A stretch of DNA of 64,000 nt from Ensifer aridi (GTDB lineage: Bacteria > Pseudomonadota > Alphaproteobacteria > Rhizobiales > Rhizobiaceae), in contig NZ_LUAV01000007.1 of assembly GCF_002078505.1 (NCBI RefSeq), positions 211,536 to 275,535 of the forward strand. The letters are read 5' to 3'. Below the pieces are notes generated by a model, which made no database searches, was not told the DNA's origin, and saw only the letters and a program-made list of their open reading frames with translations. Made by a program: the position numbers and the translations under genes. The first letter of the stretch is position 1. Every line of letters starts with the position of its first letter. Below are positions 57,397 to 64,000 of the stretch, one piece after another.

Positions 57397-57512
57397 GAAA
57401 TACGCGCTGGGGCAGTTGCCTCCAACGAACAAACTTGAGCCAACAGAATTGTTTCCATTAACCGGGAAAGGCTCTAAACAGAGCCGATATTCACGCCGAT
57501 CTGGAACGAAAT

Positions 57513-58193
57513 GTGTCGCCGACAAAGGGTTTGTTCGTAACATTCGAGGGAGGGGAAGGGGCCGGAAAATCGACCCAGATGCGCCTCCTCGCCGAGGCGC
57601 TCAGCGCGCGCGGCTACCACGTGCTTACCACACGTGAACCCGGTGGCTCGGTGGGGGCGGAGGCGGTACGCCACGTGCTTCTCTCCGGAGCGGCCGAGCC
57701 CTTTGGCGTTCGCATGGAGGCGATACTTTTCGCCGCCGCGCGCAGCGATCATGTGGAGGAGGTGATTCGCCCGGCGCTTAAGGAGGGCACGATCGTCCTT
57801 TGCGATCGTTTCATGGATTCCTCACGCGTCTATCAGGGGATCACCGGCAACCTGGAGCCCGCTTTCGTCGAAACGCTGGAGCGCGTCGCCGTCAACGGCG
57901 TGATTCCCGATCGCACGATCATCTTCGATCTGCCCGCCGCCGTCGGCCTCGAGCGCGCGCGGCGCCGCGCCGCCAACGACAGCCCCGACCGCTTCGAGAA
58001 GGAGCAATTGGAGACGCACGAGAAACGGCGCGAAGCCTTTCTGGATATCGCCGAGGCCGATTCGGAACGTTGCCGCGTGGTCGACGCAACGCGGCCCCCG
58101 GATGTCATCGCCGCCGAAGTGCTGAGCCTCGTCGAGGCGTTGTTGCCCCGCGAGGGCAGGGCGCAACCGTCGAACGCGGAAGCAGCGCCATGA
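57513..58193 (+). CDS. tmk: Thymidylate kinase
   Basis: Phosphorylates dTMP to dTDP. 226 residues: P-loop [13 protein letters not shown] (about residues 11-23), [14 protein letters not shown], the [12 protein letters not shown] motif (about 97-108) and the lid region [18 protein letters not shown] start at 57513, beginning [14 protein letters not shown]; the frame allows no good ATG. The stop overlaps holB by ATGA, the usual tmk-holB coupling. Confidence 0.96.
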   Translation: MSPTKGLFVTFEGGEGAGKSTQMRLLAEALSARGYHVLTTREPGGSVGAEAVRHVLLSGAAEPFGVRMEAILFAAARSDHVEEVIRPALKEGTIVLCDRFMDSSRVYQGITGNLEPAFVETLERVAVNGVIPDRTIIFDLPAAVGLERARRRAANDSPDRFEKEQLETHEKRREAFLDIAEADSERCRVVDATRPPDVIAAEVLSLVEALLPREGRAQPSNAEAAP

Positions 58194-59221
58194 CGATGGA
58201 ACGTCCAGATGTGCTGGAGGGGGCGATCGCTCCAGCGGAAAACAGCAAGCTCTTCGGTCATAAGGAAGCGGAAGCCTTTCTCGCTCAGAGCTACCGGTCC
58301 GGCAAGGGCCATCACGCGATCCTCATCGAAGGTCCGGAGGGCATCGGCAAGGCGACGCTCGCCTTCAGGTTTGCGAATCATATCTTGCGCCATCCGGAGC
58401 CTGCGGAGGCGCCCGACAGTCTTGGCGATCCGGACCCGGCTTCGATCGTCACGCGGCAGATTGCCTCCGGCGCATCGCACAACCTGCTGCATCTGTCACG
58501 GCCGGTGGACGAGAAGACGGGCCGGCCGAAGGGCGCGATCACGGTCGACGAGGTGCGTCGAGCCGGCAAGTTCTTTGGTCAGACCTCCGGCAGCGGGAAC
58601 TGGCGTATCGTCATCATCGATCCGGCGGACGATCTCAACCGTAACGCCGCCAACGCGATTTTGAAGATACTGGAGGAGCCGCCGCGCCGTTCGCTATTCC
58701 TGGTCCTGACCCATGCGCCCGGAAAGCTCCTGCCGACGATCCGGTCGCGCTGCCTGCCTTTGCGGTTGAAGCCACTGGAAGCGGGAGCTATGCGCCAGGC
58801 GCTTGCGCATCTCGGCTTCGACGTCGCTGGGGCAAATGCGGAGCGGATCCTTGCCGCTGCCGGCGGCAGTGTCTCTGAGGCCCTTAAGCTGATCAATTAT
58901 GGCGGATTGGACATCGCCGAGGCCTTCGAGGATATCCTCAAGGGGCAGGGGCCGTCCGTCCGCAAGAGCATGCACAAGCTTGCCGATATTCTTTCGGCGA
59001 AGGACAGCGAAACGATCTTCGACTTCTTCTCATCCCTGCTGACAGGCCGAGTCATGCAGTCGGCGCGGGAGGCTGCGCATGCGGGCGATATCGACAGGGC
59101 GGAGCGCCTTGCCAAACTTTCGGGCAACTTCGCCGAGCGCCTGGCCGTTAGCGATGCCTACAATTTGGACCGCAAGCAGACGATCCTGTCGCTGATGGAT
59201 GACTTGAAGGACGCTCTATAG
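58190..59221 (+). CDS. holB: DNA polymerase III subunit delta'
   Basis: Clamp-loader subunit of the replicase. 343 residues: [20 protein letters not shown], then the P-loop-like [43 protein letters not shown] (the sensor/SRC region, SRC as [13 protein letters not shown]) and a C-terminal helical collar. The frame continues upstream in an antisense-like composition inside tmk and is trimmed to the ATG at 58190, which overlaps the tmk stop. Partner genes metG and tatD follow. Confidence 0.94.
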   Translation: MTMERPDVLEGAIAPAENSKLFGHKEAEAFLAQSYRSGKGHHAILIEGPEGIGKATLAFRFANHILRHPEPAEAPDSLGDPDPASIVTRQIASGASHNLLHLSRPVDEKTGRPKGAITVDEVRRAGKFFGQTSGSGNWRIVIIDPADDLNRNAANAILKILEEPPRRSLFLVLTHAPGKLLPTIRSRCLPLRLKPLEAGAMRQALAHLGFDVAGANAERILAAAGGSVSEALKLINYGGLDIAEAFEDILKGQGPSVRKSMHKLADILSAKDSETIFDFFSSLLTGRVMQSAREAAHAGDIDRAERLAKLSGNFAERLAVSDAYNLDRKQTILSLMDDLKDAL

Positions 59222-59338
59222 AGCGGGCGTCAAGGTCGCCGTTCTACAAGGGGCTTTTTCTGGGCGCAGCGGTTCCCTACCTGAAGGCGATGCGCTAATA
59301 GCTGCCTAGTTCCCGATCCGAGATATATCGAAGCCGCT

Positions 59339-60889
59339 ATGAGAGATACGTCCCCCTTCTACATCACGACCGCGATTTCCTACCCGAACGGTAGGCCGCA
59401 TATCGGCCATGCCTATGAGCTCATCGCGACGGATGCCATGGCCCGCTTCCAGCGGCTCGACGGGCGCGAGGTCTTCTTCCTGACCGGGACGGACGAGCAC
59501 GGCCAGAAGATGCAGCAGACGGCGAAGAAAGAGGGAGTTTCGCCGCAGGAGCTTGCGGACCGGAATTCGGCCGAATTCCAGAAGATGGCGCGCCTTCTCA
59601 ACGCGTCCAACGACGATTTCATACGCACGACCGAAAAGCGCCATCACGAGGCCTCGCAGGCGATCTGGATCCGCATGAGCGAAGCAGGAGACCTCTACAA
59701 GGACTCCTATGCGGGCTGGTATTCCGTTCGCGACGAAGCCTATTACCAGGAGAACGAGACGGAGCTGCGCGACGACGGTGTGCGCTACGGGCCTCAAGGG
59801 ACGCCGGTGGAATGGGTCGAGGAGGAGAGCTATTTCTTCCGGCTGTCGGCCTACCAGGAAAAGCTCTTGAAGCATTACGAGGAGAATCCGGACTTCATCG
59901 GCCCGGCGGAGCGGCGCAACGAGGTCATCTCCTTCGTCAAGTCGGGACTCAAGGACCTCTCGGTTTCGCGCACCACCTTCGACTGGGGCATCAAGGTTCC
60001 GAACGATCCGGCTCATGTCATGTATGTCTGGGTGGACGCACTCACCAACTACCTGACGGCAACGGGTTACCTGACGGACCCGAACGGACCGAGGGCAAAA
60101 TTCTGGCCGGCGAATATCCATGTCATCGGCAAGGACATCATCCGCTTCCATGCGGTCTATTGGCCCGCTTTCCTCATGTCGGCCGGTCTGCCTCTGCCTC
60201 GGCGCGTCTTCGCTCACGGCTTCCTGCTTAACAAGGGCGAGAAGATGTCGAAATCGCTGGGCAATGTCGTCGACCCGTTCGACCTGGTCGAACATTTCGG
60301 TTTGGATCAGATCCGTTATTTCTTCCTTCGCGAGGTTTCGTTCGGCCAGGACGGCAGCTACAGCGAGGAGGGGATTGCAACACGCATCAACTCCGACCTC
60401 GCCAACGGCATCGGCAATCTTGCCAGCCGCTCGTTGTCGATGATTGTCAAGAACTGCGACGGTCAGATTCCCGTCTGCGGCCCGTTGACTGATGAGGACA
60501 AGGCGATGTTATCGGCAGCCGACTCCCTCATTGACACGGCGCGGGAGGAAATGGGCAAGCAGCTCATTCATCGTGCGCTCGCAGCGGTTATCGCGGTCGT
60601 TTCCGAGACCGATCGCTACTTCGCGGGCCAGGAGCCGTGGGCACTGAAGAAGACCGATCCGGAACGCATGGCAACGGTGCTTTATGTGACGGCCGAGGTC
60701 GTCCGCCAGATCGCGGTCCTCTTGCAGCCGTTCATGCCGGAATCGGCAGGCAAGCTCCTCGATCTCGTCGCTGTCCCGGCTGACAAGCGCGATTTCGCGC
60801 ATCTTGGCGAAGCGGGCCGCCTCGTCTCCGGAACGCCGCTCGAGGCGCCGAAGCCGGTCTTCCCGCGCTATGTGGCGCCGGAAGCGTAA
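59339..60889 (+). CDS. metG: Methionyl-tRNA synthetase
   Basis: Charges tRNA-Met. 516 residues: class I signature HIGH (PHIGHAYE, residues 20-27), GTDEHGQK and KMSKS at residues 302-306 ([10 protein letters not shown]). It has no C-terminal tRNA-binding OB domain, normal for this group. The ATG is 118 bp after holB. The sequence between holes is clean and the gene is complete. Confidence 0.97.
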   Translation: MRDTSPFYITTAISYPNGRPHIGHAYELIATDAMARFQRLDGREVFFLTGTDEHGQKMQQTAKKEGVSPQELADRNSAEFQKMARLLNASNDDFIRTTEKRHHEASQAIWIRMSEAGDLYKDSYAGWYSVRDEAYYQENETELRDDGVRYGPQGTPVEWVEEESYFFRLSAYQEKLLKHYEENPDFIGPAERRNEVISFVKSGLKDLSVSRTTFDWGIKVPNDPAHVMYVWVDALTNYLTATGYLTDPNGPRAKFWPANIHVIGKDIIRFHAVYWPAFLMSAGLPLPRRVFAHGFLLNKGEKMSKSLGNVVDPFDLVEHFGLDQIRYFFLREVSFGQDGSYSEEGIATRINSDLANGIGNLASRSLSMIVKNCDGQIPVCGPLTDEDKAMLSAADSLIDTAREEMGKQLIHRALAAVIAVVSETDRYFAGQEPWALKKTDPERMATVLYVTAEVVRQIAVLLQPFMPESAGKLLDLVAVPADKRDFAHLGEAGRLVSGTPLEAPKPVFPRYVAPEA

Positions 60890-60903
60890 GCGAGAGCCGT
60901 CGT

Positions 60904-61683
60904 ATGCTGATCGATACCCACTGCCATCTGGACTTTCCCGACTTCGAAGCTGAGCGCGAGGCGATCATCGAACGGGCGCGTGAGGGTGGCGTGGGCCAGA
61001 TGGTGACGATCTCGACAAGGGTAAAGCGTTTCGACACGATCCTCGCGATCGCCGAGGCCTATCCGAATGTCTTCTGTTCGGTTGGCACTCACCCACATAA
61101 TGCAGACGAAGAACTCGACATCACCGTCGATGATCTCGTTCGGCTGTCGGGGCATCCGAAGGTGGTGGCGATCGGCGAAGCGGGCCTCGATTATTTCTAC
61201 GACAACGCGCCGCGAGCCGCGCAGACGGAGGGCTTGAGGCGTCACATAGCCGCAGCGCGGCAAACGAAACTACCGCTCGTCATCCACAGCCGGTCTGCAG
61301 ACGAAGACATGGCGGCAATTCTGACTGAGGAAACGGGGAAGGGCGCTTTCCCTTTCCTTCTCCATTGTTTTTCGTCCGGCCCGGATCTCGCCCGAATCGG
61401 CGTCGAGCTCGGCGGTTATGTATCGTTCTCCGGCATTCTGACCTTCCCGAAGTCCGAGGAACTGCGTGAGATCGCTAAGACCGTGCCGCGCGACCGGCTG
61501 GTCGTGGAGACGGACGCGCCATATCTCGCGCCAAAGCCCTTCCGCGGTAAGCGCAACGAGCCGGCTTACGTGGCGCATACGGCCGAGGTGCTGGCGCAAA
61601 CCATCGGCGTATCCAAGGAAGAAATTGCGGCCATCACCACGGAGAACGCTTTCCGTATCTTCTCGAAAATGCCGAGGCTTTGA
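60904..61683 (+). CDS. tatD: TatD family metal-dependent hydrolase (DNase)
   Basis: 259-residue TIM-barrel amidohydrolase. The metal-binding start MLIDTHCHLDFPDFE, GEAGLDYFYDN, LPLVIHSRSADED, FLLHCFSSG and VVETDAPYLAPKPFRGKRN carry the conserved His, Glu and Asp ligands. TatD proteins are 3'-5' exonucleases acting in oxidative DNA damage repair. It follows metG by 14 bp, and the next gene starts 1 bp after its stop. Confidence 0.96.
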   Translation: MLIDTHCHLDFPDFEAEREAIIERAREGGVGQMVTISTRVKRFDTILAIAEAYPNVFCSVGTHPHNADEELDITVDDLVRLSGHPKVVAIGEAGLDYFYDNAPRAAQTEGLRRHIAAARQTKLPLVIHSRSADEDMAAILTEETGKGAFPFLLHCFSSGPDLARIGVELGGYVSFSGILTFPKSEELREIAKTVPRDRLVVETDAPYLAPKPFRGKRNEPAYVAHTAEVLAQTIGVSKEEIAAITTENAFRIFSKMPRL

Positions 61684-61684
61684 G

Positions 61685-62521
61685 ATGGCATTTCGGCGGG
61701 TGTTCACCATCCTGGGTTGCGGATCGTCGCCTGGCGTGCCGCGCATTACAGGTGATTGGGGCGCCTGCGATCCGTCGAACCCGCGCAATCGACGCATGCG
61801 GGCGGCGCTGCTCGTGGAACAGGTTGCGCCCGACGGTGGAAAAACGACCGTCGTGATCGATACCGGCCCGGATTTCCGCGCGCAGATGATCGCCGCGGAC
61901 GTCCGTCACATTGATGCGGTACTTTACACACATGCTCATGCGGATCATCTTCACGGGATCGACGATTTGCGCGGTTTCGTCATCGAGAATCGCAAGCGCG
62001 TGCCGATCTGGGCCGACACCCACACGATGGGCCTGATCTGCGATAGATTTCGCTATTGCCTCGAATCCCCGCATGGCAGCGGCTATCCGCCAATCATCGA
62101 GGCGCACATCATCGCCGATGATCTTTCTCCCGTGATCATTCAAGGGGCCGGCGGTCCGATCGCCTTCGAGCCGCTGATGCAGTTTCACGGCAACATCCAT
62201 TCGCTCGGCTTTCGCATCGGCGATTTTGCCTATTGCAGCGACGTCAGTGACTTTCCGCCGGAGACGATCGGCAAGCTTGCCGGGCTAGATCTGCTCGTGA
62301 TCGATGCGCTGCAGTACAAGTTTCATCCGAGCCATTTGGCACTCGTGCAGTCGCTCGGCTGGATCAACCGGCTTCAGCCGAAGCGCGCGGTGCTGACGCA
62401 CATGCACGTGCCATTGGACTACGACGTCGTAAGCGACGAGACGCCGGACAACGTCGAGCCGGCCTACGACATGATGCGGCTCGAATTCGAAATCGACAGG
62501 CCGAGCGCTGAAGAAGCGTGA
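61685..62521 (+). CDS. Metallo-beta-lactamase-fold hydrolase (PhnP-like)
   Basis: 278-residue MBL-fold hydrolase. TILGCGSSPGVPRITGDWGA marks the PhnP/RNase Z-like group, HAHADHLHGIDDLR is the HxHxDH metal site, and LTHMHVPLDYDVV supplies the late histidine. PhnP hydrolyses cyclic phosphodiesters; here, next to tatD, a nucleotide- or phosphodiester-linked substrate is likely but not shown. Start MAFRRVFTILGCG after the tatD TGA. The run of housekeeping genes ends here. Confidence 0.92.
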   Translation: MAFRRVFTILGCGSSPGVPRITGDWGACDPSNPRNRRMRAALLVEQVAPDGGKTTVVIDTGPDFRAQMIAADVRHIDAVLYTHAHADHLHGIDDLRGFVIENRKRVPIWADTHTMGLICDRFRYCLESPHGSGYPPIIEAHIIADDLSPVIIQGAGGPIAFEPLMQFHGNIHSLGFRIGDFAYCSDVSDFPPETIGKLAGLDLLVIDALQYKFHPSHLALVQSLGWINRLQPKRAVLTHMHVPLDYDVVSDETPDNVEPAYDMMRLEFEIDRPSAEEA

Positions 62522-63057
62522 AAGTGCGACATAAACTTTCTGTCTCAACAAGTTGATTCAAAAGGCGCTATCCGTTCCTTTGCTTATGCGCACGAGTTCC
62601 AAAGTCCTGTATCACAGGCGTTCTAGGCAATCGTCGCTGCAGCGGCCCGTTGCTATGCCTAGTTCGGGCCGTTTGTTGCTTTCCAGACTAGGCGATTTGC
62701 AACAGGAAAGTCCCTGTAGCTCGTCCCAAAACACCGTTCTGTTGCTTTTGGGACGTCTTAGTGTGAGCCAATTGACGCTGATGCGACGGCCGGTGATCAT
62801 CGTTGCATCGCACGAGGATTCGCCGAGATGGATTCTGATCAGGGCAGCGCAGTTACGCCGACTATCTCCGGCCCACGCCCTGACCCTGACAATCATGTCT
62901 GCCTTCAGCTAGGTCCTGAAGGCGACCTGCGCTCAACCATCCGCACGCGAGCATTTAGCTCGCGTCGGGCTTTGCGGCGTCGTGATTACCGCTTGGAATG
63001 CCTGCGGACTATGTGCGAGTAGAACCTGTCGAGCAATCGACCTAAAGGTACAGCCAG
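62522..63057. other. Non-coding, possibly mobile-derived region
   Basis: 536 bp without a convincing gene. It contains a perfect inverted repeat CGTCCCAAAA (62722-62731) / TTTTGGGACG (62746-62755). A 64-codon frame (62828-63022) has no recognised homology or good start. Composition is less G+C rich than upstream, in line with the right edge being a recent junction. Confidence 0.5.
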
Positions 63058-63567
63058 ATGATTGACTTCAGGTCACTGACCGAAGCAGATTTTCCGATAT
63101 TGTGTGAATGGCTAAATAGCCCTCATATGCGTGCTCACTACCAAAAGACGCCGATAACAATAGAGGAAGTTCAGAGGAAGTATTCCGAACGCCTCAATCC
63201 AAGCCATCCCACCCATTGCCATATAGCCAGTTATAATGGTGAGCCTTTTGGAAACTTGCAGTGCTATTTGCTTCGCGACTATCCCGATTTCGCGTTTGAG
63301 ATAGGCGAGCACGACGGCGTAGCGGTCGACCTATTTATCGGTGATGAGCGTTTCATAGGGAGGGGCTTGGGGAAGGCTATGCTTCGCTCATATGTGCTGA
63401 ACGTGGTTCCTTCCCTTTTTCCCCAAGACTGCAAATGCTTCATTTGTCACGCTAAAGAGAACAAAATAGCTATTCGTGGTTCGCTGTCCGCAGGGTTTCT
63501 GCCGTATCGAGACGTCATCGAGGGCGGGGTGGAAAGTCTGCTACTTTCATTCGACCGTCCGATTTAG
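63058..63567 (+). CDS. GNAT acetyltransferase, aminoglycoside 6'-N-acetyltransferase-like
   Basis: 169 residues. The opening FRSLTEADFPILCEWLNSPH, TIEEVQRKYSERLNPSHPTH and FGNLQCYLLRDYPD resemble the AAC(6') and related resistance acetyltransferases; the acetyl-CoA site is FIGRGLGKAMLRSYVL (about residues 100-115). Codon use (ATA, TTG, TGT, low G+C third positions) is unlike the neighbouring housekeeping genes, indicating transfer. Similar domains occur in siderophore acylation, so an aminoglycoside substrate is only a guess. Confidence 0.82.
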   Translation: MIDFRSLTEADFPILCEWLNSPHMRAHYQKTPITIEEVQRKYSERLNPSHPTHCHIASYNGEPFGNLQCYLLRDYPDFAFEIGEHDGVAVDLFIGDERFIGRGLGKAMLRSYVLNVVPSLFPQDCKCFICHAKENKIAIRGSLSAGFLPYRDVIEGGVESLLLSFDRPI

Positions 63568-64000
63568 AGGGATTGGGACTTAAAGCCGAACTGGGCCGTC
63601 ATGCCCTCGACCGTCTCGGTTATCTCGCGGGTAAGTCAGACCATCTTTGGGGCATTATCCGACGTGCGGACCTCTGGGCGTCAAAAGTCGGTTGGAGTAT
63701 TAGGCTGTCCGATGCATAGGGTAAGCCGAGGGCACAATTTACTCTGCAATGTCGCTTTGCATGTCATTTTCGCGTCGAAGTAACCGACCCATGTTGTCCC
63801 TGGACAGCCTGGTACAGTCGCTCCATGCCAGCCAGATGCTTTCGTCGAATAGAGGCCTCCAGCGAAGGGTTCAACACGTCGCTCCAAACCGCTGGTTTAT
63901 CGTGAAAATCCACAGTTTCGTGAAAAGCGGTTCGTGGCCAAAAGCAACAGTCGGAAAACCGCTCTCTAGTTCCATAATCTATCTTATGCGATCCGCGTGT
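63568..64000. other. Right window edge, no gene established
   Basis: 433 bp. A frame starting ATG 63791 stays open to the window end (71 codons), beginning MLSLDSLVQSLHASQML, but it has no visible ribosome binding site or family. A reverse frame (63681-63887) is equally weak. Nothing more can be said. Confidence 0.4.

Noticed and set aside
54715..57543. Reverse-strand open frame of 942 codons
   Set aside because: It lies over tRNA-Ser, rlpA and the dac-like gene in the opposite frame, with an arginine/histidine-rich composition and no domain.
62828..63022. 64-codon plus frame before the GNAT gene
   Set aside because: No ribosome binding site or family, arginine-rich end.

Overview
The window is a continuous piece of chromosome from an alphaproteobacterium of the Rhizobiales, and in my judgement a Sinorhizobium/Ensifer-type rhizobium. 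The support is indirect: high G+C; the neighbourhoods glnB-glnA, trpD-trpC-moaC-moeA, rlpA-dac-tmk-holB-metG-tatD and recG|sdhE-mfd; an IalB-family secreted protein; the LexA direct-repeat operator GTTC-N7-GTTC; and rhizobial-style intergenic repeats. No species name can be fixed from sequence reading alone. There is no phage, plasmid replication, transposase or CRISPR locus. Most of the window is housekeeping.

Layout. 1-4470 (minus): a peptidyl-prolyl isomerase/chaperone gene, trpD, trpC, moaC and the start of moeA, tightly packed and partly translationally coupled. 4838-6484: Na/Pi cotransporter. 6752-11297: glmU, glmS, a GNAT gene and a DUF502 membrane protein, so both ends of UDP-GlcNAc synthesis lie together. 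11309-17356: recG facing sdhE and mfd. 17403-21869: a DsbA/FrnE oxidoreductase, an orphan oligopeptide-type binding protein, an IalB protein and a LysR regulator. 22383-26230: a complete iron-siderophore ABC importer preceded by a RirA-type iron operator. 26368-28734: hspQ and the glnB-glnA nitrogen operon with a clear sigma-54 promoter. 29078-32179: nnr, gpt and a molybdopterin-binding-domain protein.

32433-35238 is an accessory-looking run of short orphan genes. It ends near tRNA-Leu and a secreted protein, followed by a TrkH potassium transporter, ilvA, a HlyU-like protein, a frameshifted cpdB, a diguanylate cyclase, and the divergent pair Lrp/alanine dehydrogenase. 45140-50920 holds small-metabolite genes: a DUF1203 protein, a GNAT, mercaptopyruvate sulfurtransferase, an AlaX editing protein, a cysteine synthase, an SDR and a pair of SMR exporters. 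50941-55000 carries four tRNA genes (Asn, Cys, Ala, Ser), lexA with its operator, several very small genes, and three copies of a dispersed repeat. 55144-62521 is the rlpA-dac-tmk-holB-metG-tatD-MBL run. The last 1.5 kb is less G+C rich, with a lone aminoglycoside-acetyltransferase-like GNAT gene, and looks acquired.

The most interesting points are: (i) a dispersed repeat (four copies) built of a hairpin, in one copy a strong Shine-Dalgarno, a 13-codon micro-ORF and a terminal palindrome; (ii) a D-Ala-D-Ala carboxypeptidase homologue that keeps SxxK but has lost the usual residues of SxN and KTG; (iii) regulatory sites readable directly, namely the iron operator, sigma-54 promoter, SOS box and glnB-glnA intergenic hairpin; (iv) two disrupted genes (cpdB frameshift; an in-frame stop in a small membrane protein); and (v) two small genes (a 54-residue lipoprotein and a 47-residue membrane peptide). 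I see no new multi-gene system that I would defend.
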